Below, piece after piece: positions 9,008 to 17,897 of a stretch of DNA of 64,000 nucleotides. Numbering within the stretch: the first letter of the stretch is position 1; every line of letters begins with the position of its first letter. Origin of the DNA: Pelolinea submarina (GTDB lineage: Bacteria > Chloroflexota > Anaerolineae > Anaerolineales > Anaerolineaceae); contig NZ_AP018437.1 in NCBI RefSeq assembly GCF_003966975.1, positions 1,364,001 through 1,428,000 on the forward strand, read 5' to 3'. The position numbers were made by a program, and so were the translations under genes. The notes under the pieces were generated by a model. That model ran no database searches. It saw nothing but the letters and a program-made list of their open reading frames with translations, and was not told the DNA's origin.

Positions 9008-10048
9008 ATGCAATTACCAAGATTTCTAAGAACGATTCGTGAGAATTTCGGGCAGAAGGCTGAAAAACAACCGTATGACTACCAGAACCTGGTCTTTAAG
9101 GGCGGCGGTGTGCGCGGTATTGCCTACATGGGTGCGCTTGAGAAGCTGGACGATCTGGGCATTATTAATGGTATTGAACGCGTGGCGGGTACCTCTTCCG
9201 GCGCTATTGCAGCCACGCTGCTTAGCTTTCGATTGTCCATAGCAGATACACTTGCTCTTTTCAATGAACTGGATCTATCGCGCATCCCTCAAAAAAGTAT
9301 CCGAGATCGCCACGGCAAAATCCTTACCATCGCCAATCCGGGCAGCTATAAACGCTTGTTTGACAGCTACGGCTGGTATTCGAGTGAATATTTCTATCAA
9401 TGGATCAGCGGGGTGATAGCCGATAAGTGCAAAGGCAATTCCCGCGCGACCTTCCGCTATTTCAGGAACGCGGGTTTCCGCGATCTATATATTGTGGCAT
9501 CCAACATTTCCCGCCATCGCCCGGAAGTGTTTTCATTCGAAAGTACACCGGATACAGCCGTGGCAGATGCGGTGCGCCTTTCTATGTCCATTCCGCTCTA
9601 CTTTGAAGCGCTGCGCTTCGATGGCAGCCAGTTTGGCCAGGGTGATTTTTACGTGGATGGTGGATTGTTTAATAATTACCCGTTGGAAATTTTCGACCAT
9701 TTAGAATTTGTCCGGAATCCAAAAATGTTCTGGGAAGGGTTGAACTGGGAAACCCTGGGGCTTTACCTCGCGCCGGACGAAGAAAAATATGCCGATGTAG
9801 CCGAATATCCAAAAAATTTGTGGGAATTTGTGGCGCTGACCGGTAAGAATTACTACGACTCCCACCAGACATCCAGCCTGCGGAATAACATTCTGGATGA
9901 GAGACGCACCATTCAGATCAGTGATTGCGGCGTATCCTCAACAGATTTTGATATTCAACCCGGCTCGGAGATCTACCAAAAATTGTATAACTCCGGTAGT
10001 CAGGCAGTTACCGGTTATTTCGATTCTTTGGGAGACCTTTTAGGCTAA
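9008..10048 (+). CDS. Patatin-like phospholipase
   Basis: A 346-residue patatin-family serine hydrolase. The oxyanion glycine loop is KGGGVRG (residues 31-37), the nucleophile S63 lies in GTSSG, and the catalytic aspartate D217 is in VDGGLFNN. No signal peptide is seen, so it is probably cytoplasmic or membrane-associated. ATG 9008 is my choice; a GTG at 8993 is in frame but would leave almost no leader if TATAAT at 8973-8978 is the -10 box. Neither start has a clear ribosome site. The 3' end overlaps the convergent phosphatase gene by nine bases. Confidence 0.88.
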   Translation: MQLPRFLRTIRENFGQKAEKQPYDYQNLVFKGGGVRGIAYMGALEKLDDLGIINGIERVAGTSSGAIAATLLSFRLSIADTLALFNELDLSRIPQKSIRDRHGKILTIANPGSYKRLFDSYGWYSSEYFYQWISGVIADKCKGNSRATFRYFRNAGFRDLYIVASNISRHRPEVFSFESTPDTAVADAVRLSMSIPLYFEALRFDGSQFGQGDFYVDGGLFNNYPLEIFDHLEFVRNPKMFWEGLNWETLGLYLAPDEEKYADVAEYPKNLWEFVALTGKNYYDSHQTSSLRNNILDERRTIQISDCGVSSTDFDIQPGSEIYQKLYNSGSQAVTGYFDSLGDLLG

Positions 10049-10825
10049 TTGGCCGGGTAAACTGCGCAGCCATAATCGAGTTTCCTGGGGGTTGGGAAGA
10101 CGCCAGTCTTCGATTGCCTGATTGATGACGTTGGAACAAACCCGAATAGCTGCCCCGCCGCATGATTGGATTACTCGAAAAGCGGCTTCGTCTTTATCGT
10201 CATCGCCCAGGTAAAGCAGGCTTTCTTCTTCAGGCGGATCGATTTCCAGTAGATATTTCATCCCCTCGCCTTTGTCTGCCAACAGCGGTCCGGCTTCCAG
10301 AAATCTATGGCCAGGTACAACGCGGAACTCTTTTATGTCCAATGTTTCCGCAGCTTGGTCTTGCGCTTTTTCAAGTAGATTTGCAGCAATTACGTCCTCA
10401 GCAAAGCGCGCGTGCAGTGCCAGCGACCAGCCTTTATCCTCCAGGAAGAACCCTTGTTTATCTTTGATCAATTCTATCCAAATAGGTTTGAGCACTTCCA
10501 AAGCAGGGCGTACCCGGTTGTAATCCAAGCGATAATGCAGACTACCGTCAGCTTTAAGGATCTCCAATCCATACGTGCCTGCCAGGGTGATACCGTTGAC
10601 TGGTATGAGGGCTTGAAGGTGTGCTAATCGCCGCCCGCTTAAAACAGCAAGCTTGATTTTGCCGCTGTTCCGCAGGAATTTTAGTAAATCAATTACTTCC
10701 GGCAGCGGCTCCACCTGATCAGGGTGGTCGCGGAAATCCGCCAGCGTACCGTCGTAATCCAGGAAGAGGCGCAGGCGCGGCTGACTGGAGAGCAGCGTTT
10801 GAATTTTTTGGTCGGAGTTGTTCAT
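10040..10825 (-). CDS. otsB: Trehalose-6-phosphate phosphatase-like HAD enzyme
   Basis: A 261-residue HAD-superfamily phosphatase of the OtsB type. Motif I is FLDYDGTLAD with D23 and D25; motif II is AVLSGRRL; the acidic motif near the end is LGDDDKDEAAF. The cap region contains GTYGLEI and KGWSLALHAR, as in trehalose phosphatases. It starts by an ATGA overlap with the glycosyltransferase gene upstream and is the last gene of a four-gene minus-strand operon. The simplest reading is removal of phosphate from trehalose-6-phosphate made by the GT20 enzyme two genes upstream; another phosphorylated glycoside is possible given the extra glycosyltransferase between them. Confidence 0.88.
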   Translation of the reverse strand: MNNSDQKIQTLLSSQPRLRLFLDYDGTLADFRDHPDQVEPLPEVIDLLKFLRNSGKIKLAVLSGRRLAHLQALIPVNGITLAGTYGLEILKADGSLHYRLDYNRVRPALEVLKPIWIELIKDKQGFFLEDKGWSLALHARFAEDVIAANLLEKAQDQAAETLDIKEFRVVPGHRFLEAGPLLADKGEGMKYLLEIDPPEEESLLYLGDDDKDEAAFRVIQSCGGAAIRVCSNVINQAIEDWRLPNPQETRLWLRSLPGQLA

Positions 10826-12084
10826 GTAGACGATGCCTTGCTTGTTAACAAAGGTTCGATTTGTTTCTTGAAGATTTGCCCCCAGGTGAAATTCTCGCGA
10901 ATTTTCTTGCGCAAGCGATACGCAGGGTCGTTTGCAGCCCAATTCAGTATCATCTGCGCTGCAACGGCTGGCTTACGCTGAATGTCCAGCAGGTGCACGT
11001 CCGCCTGGCCGATCTCTTCCACTGCCGGGATGTTGCTGGCAAAGATGGGCTTTCCCAGTAAACCGGCTTCCAAAACAGGCATTCCGAAACCTTCGCGCCG
11101 GCTGGGCATGAACAGGGCGTCACACATGCGGTACAAACCACTTACCGTTTCCATATTGAGGATGGTCCCGTCTTCCGGTTTCCCGCCGCTTTCATAAATA
11201 AAATGAAAATATGCCTGCAATCCTAATTCTTTTCGCAGGTCTTTCAGGGATTGAAAATAGGAGAAGTTTTCCGGGTCATGCGGATCAGGCGGCCCGGTCA
11301 GGATCATTTGGGCTTGACAGCCATTTTGCCGCAATTCGCGCAACACCCGCAGGGCGAACTCGATGTTCTTGGCCTGCGTCACCCGTACTGGCATTAACAG
11401 TAGGAGTTCGGCTTCTTCCAGTTTCAGGTTGTCGATCAACCTCCGACCTTCTGAAGAAACCCCTAATAGTACATCCGTGTCGATACCGTTATAAATGACA
11501 TTCACCTTCTCGCTGGGCATTTTGAAGATCTCCGCCATGCTTTGCCGGCGATTTTTGGAAACCACAACGTAATCCACTTCCGGCCGGTACTGCCGCAGCA
11601 AGTTCCAGGGCAGCCCATCATGCAGCAGGGGCAGCGAGCGCGCACTGGCCCAGGAAAAATCGTGGCACCAGGCAACGCAGTGCGGTATTTGGCTTTCATC
11701 CAACAGTTCGTGCAGCGCATCGGTGAGTGCCAGGTTGAAATGTTTGCTGAAAACGTTGTGGACAAAGAGGTGCGCAAAATGGGGCAAGTGCTCGGCTAAT
11801 TCGGCTTTGATGTGCTCGCGCAGCCGGCGGTATTCTTCGGTGACCTGACCTTTTTCCAAATCGGCGTTGACCTGCAAGACTTCCGTGTGCTGGGAATCCA
11901 GCAGGGGCAGGTGGATGAAGCCGCAGCCTTGCGGCAGGGCTGACTGGCAGCCGCTGCCGGCAATGACCGTGACGGTATATCCGTTGTCAATAAAAACGCG
12001 CGCATGTGCCTGTATAACGGACTCCACGCCGCCAACGGTTGGGGGAGCGGAATAATGCAGGATTGCGATATCCTTTTCACTCAT
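10822..12084 (-). CDS. GT4-family glycosyltransferase
   Basis: A 420-residue GT-B glycosyltransferase. The N-terminal domain opens with a glycine-rich loop (YSAPPTVGGVESVI) and the C-terminal domain has the nucleotide-sugar site with the E-x7-E motif (EGFGMPVLEAG). No membrane segment is present. The gene overlaps both neighbours by four bases (ATGA), between the GT20 synthase and the OtsB-like phosphatase, so a joint product is likely. It may use NDP-glucose to add a second sugar to a glucoside or make a related solute; the acceptor cannot be told from sequence. Confidence 0.87.
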   Translation of the reverse strand: MSEKDIAILHYSAPPTVGGVESVIQAHARVFIDNGYTVTVIAGSGCQSALPQGCGFIHLPLLDSQHTEVLQVNADLEKGQVTEEYRRLREHIKAELAEHLPHFAHLFVHNVFSKHFNLALTDALHELLDESQIPHCVAWCHDFSWASARSLPLLHDGLPWNLLRQYRPEVDYVVVSKNRRQSMAEIFKMPSEKVNVIYNGIDTDVLLGVSSEGRRLIDNLKLEEAELLLLMPVRVTQAKNIEFALRVLRELRQNGCQAQMILTGPPDPHDPENFSYFQSLKDLRKELGLQAYFHFIYESGGKPEDGTILNMETVSGLYRMCDALFMPSRREGFGMPVLEAGLLGKPIFASNIPAVEEIGQADVHLLDIQRKPAVAAQMILNWAANDPAYRLRKKIRENFTWGQIFKKQIEPLLTSKASST

Positions 12085-13613
12085 GATTTGCGGCTCATTT
12101 CAACAATTGCATGCAGCTGGTCTTTCAACCAGCAGTAGATATCGTTGTTTTTTATCAGCCAATGCAGCGACCGCGCCCGTGAATTTCTTTCTTCCATACC
12201 CATGCTCAACCCCTGGTGTATAGCTTCCGCAGTAGCATATATATCGCATGGCGATATAACGATAGCGCCCGGCGCCAATTGCTGGCTAGCCCCGGCGCGT
12301 TCAGATAACACCAATACGCCATTGCGTTCATTGACAATTGGGCCTTCCTTGGCAACCAGATTCATGCCGTCCGCGACTGCGTTGACCAGTAGCACGTCGT
12401 ATAACTGCAGGGCAGCAATGGCACGTTTGTAATTCTCGCCGACCAGAATGCGCACCGGTTCCCACTCACTGGTCCCATATCCGGCGTTGATCTGCCCGCT
12501 GATGGCCATGATCTTGTCCAAATAGTCTTTGTATTCCTCCACCTCACGGCGGGAAGGAACCAGCAGCGCCAGAAACAGGACTTTCTCCTGGTATTCGGGA
12601 TGCAGGCTGAGTAATTCTTCAAAAGCTTTAAAGCCGCGGATGATATTCTTGCTGGGATCGATACGATCTACCCGTAAGACGAGTTTCTTATCAGTGATGA
12701 TCTTTTGAAGTTTTTTCTTCTGTTCGATCACTTCTTCATCCTGGCGCATTGCTTCCAGGTTGGCAACATCAATGGAGATTGGAAAATCCTGGATGTGTGT
12801 CGCATGATTGCGATACCAAATACGGCCGCGTTTGTATTTCACATGCGCGCGCGGTAAATGGGATTCCACAGTACGGATGAAGTTCAAACCATCTTCCTCA
12901 GTTTGAAAACCCAGTAAATCCACTGCGCATAGTCCATCCAGGATGCCCTGCCGCATGGTGGGCGGCAGAATGCGCCAATATTCCGGCCCTGGCCAGGGGA
13001 TATGGGTGAAATGCAGAATGGTAGGCTGTTTCGCCTTGGGCAGCAGATCGCGAATATAACGCGCGGTCAAATACAAGTGATAATCTTGCAGCATAACCAA
13101 CGTTTTTTTGCCGGTATTTTCCACTGCTTTGACAATTTCCTGCGCGAATAAGTGATTTACCTTTTTGTATCCATTTTCCCAGGCATCCCAGGTGGCATGG
13201 TCGATGACGGGTTCGCTGGAAATATTCCACATAGAGTGCTGTAAAAACCACAGCAGAGGATTGGCGATGACGTTGTAATAGCCGTCGTACGCAGCCTGTT
13301 CGGGATTGATAAATTTAACGTGGATGCTGCCGTTCGCCTCTTCCAGTGGAATGTCGCCCTCGAGGAAATCCACATCCTGGGGAGTTTGGGCGCATGAAAT
13401 CCAGGTCGCGTTGATGTACTGCAGCATGCCCGATAAGCCGGTGATCAATCCCCCGCTGCCTTTTTGTTGAATTACTTCTCCATCGCTATTTTCAATGTGT
13501 ACAACCGGTCCGCGGTTGGAAGCGATGATAATGTGCCAGTCTGAAAAAGTATTTAAATCGATGTCTTCTCTTATCTCGGCCCCGGTGGGTAAAACTTCCG
13601 GCCTGTCAGCCAT
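12081..13613 (-). CDS. otsA: GT20 trehalose-6-phosphate synthase-like enzyme
   Basis: A 510-residue retaining glycosyltransferase of family GT20, slightly longer than E. coli OtsA (474). Family marks are ASNRGPVV near residue 32, the GSGGLITGLSGML loop, LQDYHLYL, THIPWPG, RVDRIDPSKN and DGMNLVAKEG. The acceptor-site segment reads YYNVIANPLLWFLQHSMW, which departs from the usual LWPLFHY of canonical synthases. That may only mark a separate lineage, but it leaves open a different acceptor such as glycerol-3-phosphate. Its start overlaps nothing; the stop overlaps the GT4 gene by four bases. Confidence 0.85.
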   Translation of the reverse strand: MADRPEVLPTGAEIREDIDLNTFSDWHIIIASNRGPVVHIENSDGEVIQQKGSGGLITGLSGMLQYINATWISCAQTPQDVDFLEGDIPLEEANGSIHVKFINPEQAAYDGYYNVIANPLLWFLQHSMWNISSEPVIDHATWDAWENGYKKVNHLFAQEIVKAVENTGKKTLVMLQDYHLYLTARYIRDLLPKAKQPTILHFTHIPWPGPEYWRILPPTMRQGILDGLCAVDLLGFQTEEDGLNFIRTVESHLPRAHVKYKRGRIWYRNHATHIQDFPISIDVANLEAMRQDEEVIEQKKKLQKIITDKKLVLRVDRIDPSKNIIRGFKAFEELLSLHPEYQEKVLFLALLVPSRREVEEYKDYLDKIMAISGQINAGYGTSEWEPVRILVGENYKRAIAALQLYDVLLVNAVADGMNLVAKEGPIVNERNGVLVLSERAGASQQLAPGAIVISPCDIYATAEAIHQGLSMGMEERNSRARSLHWLIKNNDIYCWLKDQLHAIVEMSRKS

Positions 13614-13637
13614 TCGTGTTCCTTTCTTCTATAAAAA

Positions 13638-15422
13638 CTAAACCTCATTGCTGGCTTGGATGGCCAGGTCGATAAAAACCGCGGCGGTCCAGCCAAATAT
13701 GGGCGCGGCGTTCACACCCGGTTTTCCATTATCGGCGTTATAAAATTCATAAATATTGTTGTGCGCCATGATCATATTCAGCGTCTTTTGGCGCAGTTCC
13801 ACTGCCAGGTCATGTTCACCGATCTGGTGCAGGGCTTCAATAAAGAAATAATTGATATTTGCCCAAACCGGCCCGCGCCACATGACTTTGGCGTTGAAAT
13901 GCGCATCGTTGCGTGCAACGCTGGGGATGGGATAATCGCCCCAGAATTCCTCTTTGTTGGTTAGATGGGCCAGCAGTTTGCCGCGGATATCATCCGGCAG
14001 CTGACCGGTCCACAGCGGGTAGAGGTTGAAGGGGGTCAGCACCGGGATGGGATCCTCGCCGTGGAAGGCGCGGAAAAATCCGGCTTCTTCGTCCCAAAAT
14101 TCTTTGATCATGCGCTTAACGATGCCATTGGCGCGTTTGCGCCACATTTGTGATTCATTCTGTATTCCTAAAGCTTCGGCCATCAGGGCCAGCGAACCCA
14201 TCTGCACACACAGGTAAGTGTTCAAATCGGGGGATTCCACCGGCATGCCGTAATCCCACAGCGGATTATCGTCCAATCCGGACGAGTAAGGATGGTTGTA
14301 TTGCGCCAACCCATCCACGTTATCGTCATTCATGTTGAACCACCAGGCATTCCAGCGCACCAGCGGAATATAGATTTCGCGCAGAAAATCGACATCCGGA
14401 TCTTTTTCGTGCAGTTTCATGGCTGCCCAGGCCAGGATGGGCGGTTTGGTTACTTCACCCTGGAAGGGGTGGTCGATTTCAGAAATGACGCCTTCATCAT
14501 AAATCGCGTCCGGTAACATTCCATCCGGCAGTTGGCCGGCCAGCATGGCGCGAATTTGGTTGCGCGCCAATACCGGGTCAACGTGCCGGAAAGCCAATGC
14601 GTGCATTGCGCTGTCCCACAGCCACAAGCCGATGTAACTGGTCTTGGAGGGGGTCATGGCTTCATAAGCCACCTTGCCGCGCGCGCTGATCAGATTGTTC
14701 GCCATAATCCACCAGGCATGCGCGTATGTCTGCCGGTAACAATCGTCCACTGCCGGCACTTTGTCAAACCAATTGCGCCAACGAGTTTCGGCGAATATGG
14801 CCGTTTGCGAGAAGGGCGCTACTTCCTCTGAAAGATGCTTTTCATCGATGCTTAGTGTGATGGCGCAATCATTCTCGGATTTGACGATGAAATCCACTGC
14901 ATACCCGCGCTTCCTGGGGCTGATAGTGTTGACTACCGTCTCCGCGTTGGTCTGGTAGGACAGGTTGCGCACGGCCTTGAATTGGCCGCCCTGGCCGCCG
15001 ATCTTCCAATATTGGGGAGTGGCCAGGAAGCGAATGCCTGCGTTGGTATTTTCCGGCAGCCCGATGGAAAGGGTGCGTTCATCCTGGAACACCAGCTTGA
15101 AAATGCCGACGCGGGTTTTTAGTTCGAGCATGTGCGGGTAACTGGTCAGCTCGTATTCCAGCTTCTGACCGTTGCCGTCCAGCAAACTTAATTCGTCGAT
15201 GAAAGGTGCCCGTTTCAGGTAGGACTCGATTTGAGAATCCAGAAAAGATAACCGTTCGGCCAACTTTATATACAAGTAATTTTGTTTTTCGGACTGATAA
15301 ACCAACAAACGTGATCCACGGTCGCTGAACGGGACCGTCTTGAGATCAATATGATTTTTCAGAAGCATCAGACTATCGTGGCTGATTTCTTCTTTGGAGT
15401 GTTTATTGATAATTGTCTTCAT
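13638..15422 (-). CDS. GH63-like (alpha/alpha)6 glycoside hydrolase
   Basis: A 594-residue cytoplasmic hydrolase of the trehalase/GH63 type barrel. The N-terminal third is beta-rich; the barrel begins near residue 230 and contains LWLWDSAMHA, whose aspartate matches the general acid position of clan GH-G, then LPDGMLPDAIYD, WDYGMPVESPD and a WRGPVWANINYF segment near the end. Bacterial members hydrolyse mannosylglycerate, glucosylglycerate or short alpha-glucans. It leads the operon with the GT20, GT4 and phosphatase genes 24 bases downstream, so it probably recycles or trims the solute that they make. Exact substrate is unknown. Confidence 0.78.
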   Translation of the reverse strand: MKTIINKHSKEEISHDSLMLLKNHIDLKTVPFSDRGSRLLVYQSEKQNYLYIKLAERLSFLDSQIESYLKRAPFIDELSLLDGNGQKLEYELTSYPHMLELKTRVGIFKLVFQDERTLSIGLPENTNAGIRFLATPQYWKIGGQGGQFKAVRNLSYQTNAETVVNTISPRKRGYAVDFIVKSENDCAITLSIDEKHLSEEVAPFSQTAIFAETRWRNWFDKVPAVDDCYRQTYAHAWWIMANNLISARGKVAYEAMTPSKTSYIGLWLWDSAMHALAFRHVDPVLARNQIRAMLAGQLPDGMLPDAIYDEGVISEIDHPFQGEVTKPPILAWAAMKLHEKDPDVDFLREIYIPLVRWNAWWFNMNDDNVDGLAQYNHPYSSGLDDNPLWDYGMPVESPDLNTYLCVQMGSLALMAEALGIQNESQMWRKRANGIVKRMIKEFWDEEAGFFRAFHGEDPIPVLTPFNLYPLWTGQLPDDIRGKLLAHLTNKEEFWGDYPIPSVARNDAHFNAKVMWRGPVWANINYFFIEALHQIGEHDLAVELRQKTLNMIMAHNNIYEFYNADNGKPGVNAAPIFGWTAAVFIDLAIQASNEV

Positions 15423-15516
15423 GTCTTTTCCTGTTTTTATTGTAATGCATCCGGGAAGTTTACTGATGAGTACATAAAGAGGTCGAGTAGTTTAATACAC
15501 TCAGGTCAGTATTATA

Positions 15517-15551
15517 AAAAGAAACCTTGCCAACCGGGAAAGGTTTCTTTT
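15517..15551 (-). terminator. Rho-independent terminator
   Basis: Arms AAAGAAACCTT and AAGGTTTCTTT enclose an 11-base loop. On the minus strand the hairpin runs into a T tract, which suits termination after the minus-strand gene ending at 15588. Confidence 0.75.
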
Positions 15552-15587
15552 CTTCAAGACTCTTTGGGTAATGGACCGGGCTAAAAA

Positions 15588-16607
15588 TCAGATGCCTAAA
15601 TTCTCCCACAGGTTGCGGGAGCGCAGGTTGCGCCGGCGCTGTTCGATTAGCGGCATGGGTGTGTTCAGCAGCAAGCGGCAAATTTGCGCGATTTTGACCG
15701 ATGAAGTGCCGCCGTTCTGGATGGGCATCAATTGCTGAAGCTTATTCTTATCGAGGTCGGAATAGACTTCTTTTCCGAGTGCCAAGGCCACGAAAGTGCA
15801 GCTCGACCACTGGGTAATGACCGTTTGCGCATTGGCGATCATGGTGTTGATATCCCCGCGCCAGTAGACTTTGGCGCCGGGCGCGTAGGTGTTGATCTCG
15901 CGGATGGCGCGCCGCGCGTTCTCCAACGGGTGCAGCTTGAAGATCAATTGGCGCCCGTCTGCGATCTTCACACAGTGGCGGATGAAAATGGAGCGGAATT
16001 CAGGCCGCATGGTTTCGCGGAAGGGTGTGGTGGCCACCAATACGTAATTATTAAATGGAAAGTCCTTGCTGGTAAAGTCGGCCAGGTTGTCGAAGTTGGG
16101 AATGCCGGTCACAATGATTTTCTCCGGCCGCGCGCCTTTACGGGTGAACAGGTTCTTGTACCCATTGGAGGCTACGCAAAAGGTGTCGTACGCGTTGGAT
16201 AGGCCGGTCATGGATGTGTTGGCCAGCCAGCGGGGCAGGTGCAGGAATTTGACGATGTGATAGGCGAGCCCTTCCGGTTCGGTGATGCCTTCCTGTACCA
16301 GGATGATGCGGCTGGAGCGGATGTTCTTCTGGATGATCGAATCGCTGCCGGTTAATACCAGGTCGTAATGGTTCTTTTTTCCATACATATCCAGCGGCAA
16401 TTGGTTTTCTTCCAGATACTTCATCGTGTCGCGGTGATGGCGGCCGCCCAGGATGGTGTTATTGAGCATCCCCAGCTTGGCAAACCATTTGATCAAACCA
16501 TCTGCATAGTAAGGGGTGAAATAGCAATCGTGATCGGAGAGCTCTTTCGAGATCTTATGCATCATGGTGGTTTGGTTCAAAGAACCGCAGATAAAAAGTA
16601 TTTTCAT
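15588..16607 (-). CDS. GT-B-fold glycosyl- or glycerophosphotransferase-like protein
   Basis: A 339-residue protein that begins MKILFICGS and has a two-lobe GT-B look. The second lobe carries VTGIPNFDNL, FKLHPLEN and ITQWSSCTFVALALGKEVYSD, which resemble the donor side of CDP-glycerol glycerophosphotransferases and UDP-GlcNAc 2-epimerase-like proteins. No signal or membrane segment is seen. It is transcribed alone, with its own terminator. ATG 16607 is where the fold starts; the longer frame adds an unconserved leader. Function beyond a role in envelope polymer or glycan synthesis cannot be given. Confidence 0.65.
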   Translation of the reverse strand: MKILFICGSLNQTTMMHKISKELSDHDCYFTPYYADGLIKWFAKLGMLNNTILGGRHHRDTMKYLEENQLPLDMYGKKNHYDLVLTGSDSIIQKNIRSSRIILVQEGITEPEGLAYHIVKFLHLPRWLANTSMTGLSNAYDTFCVASNGYKNLFTRKGARPEKIIVTGIPNFDNLADFTSKDFPFNNYVLVATTPFRETMRPEFRSIFIRHCVKIADGRQLIFKLHPLENARRAIREINTYAPGAKVYWRGDINTMIANAQTVITQWSSCTFVALALGKEVYSDLDKNKLQQLMPIQNGGTSSVKIAQICRLLLNTPMPLIEQRRRNLRSRNLWENLGI

Positions 16608-16799
16608 AGAAATAGGATAGTTTTTATATGGTTTGATTATTATTGTAGCCCAATCCAATTTGGAAATAAAGAAAAATAGGTTAATTTTTTGTAAATAACA
16701 GGAAGATTTGTTAAACCTTCATTAAATGAAAAGCGGATTCAAGAAAAGAGGGTTAAATTAATTGCTACTTTTCGGAAAAAATTTCGTATATAGGCGTAA

Positions 16800-17747
16800 A
16801 TGACAAACCAAAAGAACGTTATCGAAGCGATGGATATGGTTCTGCAAAAAAACGTCGAGCGGGATATCCTGATTGAAATTTATCGCGCGGCGAAGATACC
16901 CGATTGGCGCGCTGTGCGCCGTCTGGTTGCCTATACTTTGCGCAAACCGGTCAGCCATTTCTCGGGCCTGATCGCTAATTTGGACACGATTATCGGCAGG
17001 GATGGCATCGTTGCCGCGGCCAAATACGCCCTGCCGGAGTTATGCCGTCCGGCGGATGCTTTGGGGCAGGGAGGCATCCCCGCCAGCGGTCCGCTGGTGA
17101 TCGCGTCCAACCACCCGGGCACGTATGATGCCTTTTCTATTATCTCCAATTTACCGCGGGACGATGTCAAACTGATCGTCAGCGGCATCCCTTTCTTTCA
17201 AAACCTGCCGCATGCCAGCCGGCATTTCATTTTTGCCACGCATAACACCAATGAACGCACGAATGTAATCCGCCAGTCTATCCGCCATCTGCAGGACGGC
17301 GGCGCTTTATTGATCTTTCCCAGTGGGCGACTTGACCCGGATCCGTCCGTTTTGCCGGGGGCAGTTGATGGCCTGCGGCGCTGGTCGCGCAGTATTGAAG
17401 TGTTTCTCCGCAAGGTACCGGAGTCGCGACTGGTTTTAACCATCACCAGCGGTGTGCTTTCCGGCGAATATATTAACCACTTTATTCCCCGCATGTTTAA
17501 AAATGATCACGAACGCCGCCGCATCACGGAATTTATCCAGGTAATTCGCCAAATGGTGCGGATGGAACCGCTGGACCTTTACCCAAAGGTCAGTTTTGCC
17601 GGGCCGCTTTCCGGTGAAATTTTTCAGTCGGGCGGGAGAGACGAACAAAGCACCCTTATCATGCAGAAAGCCGGCCAATTGCTGGATTTTCACATGAACC
17701 GTTTTTACCCGGGAAGTAAGCTTCAGAACGCCCAGACTGAATACTAG
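16800..17747 (+). CDS. PlsC-like acyltransferase family protein
   Basis: A 315-residue protein with the glycerophosphate acyltransferase motifs: NHPGTYDA (the H-x4-D catalytic block, about residue 104) and FPSGRLDP (substrate block, about residue 177). It lacks an evident membrane anchor and has a longer N-terminal region than AGPAT enzymes. Lysophospholipid or ornithine-lipid acylation are the usual roles. ATG 16800 has only a weak ribosome site (AGGCG). The gene is divergent from the transferase-like gene and sits before the LacI regulator without sharing its function. Confidence 0.8.
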   Translation: MTNQKNVIEAMDMVLQKNVERDILIEIYRAAKIPDWRAVRRLVAYTLRKPVSHFSGLIANLDTIIGRDGIVAAAKYALPELCRPADALGQGGIPASGPLVIASNHPGTYDAFSIISNLPRDDVKLIVSGIPFFQNLPHASRHFIFATHNTNERTNVIRQSIRHLQDGGALLIFPSGRLDPDPSVLPGAVDGLRRWSRSIEVFLRKVPESRLVLTITSGVLSGEYINHFIPRMFKNDHERRRITEFIQVIRQMVRMEPLDLYPKVSFAGPLSGEIFQSGGRDEQSTLIMQKAGQLLDFHMNRFYPGSKLQNAQTEY

Positions 17748-17897
17748 GTCATACGATGTTGATGGTTACCCATCCGGATTGAGAGCTTTGACAAGGTACT
17801 TATAAGTAAAAATTCTCATTTTGATTCAACCGCAAACGAGGACTACCGGGATTGAATGCTATACTTGGGTTATAAATAATTCCGGAATTTGGGCTAT

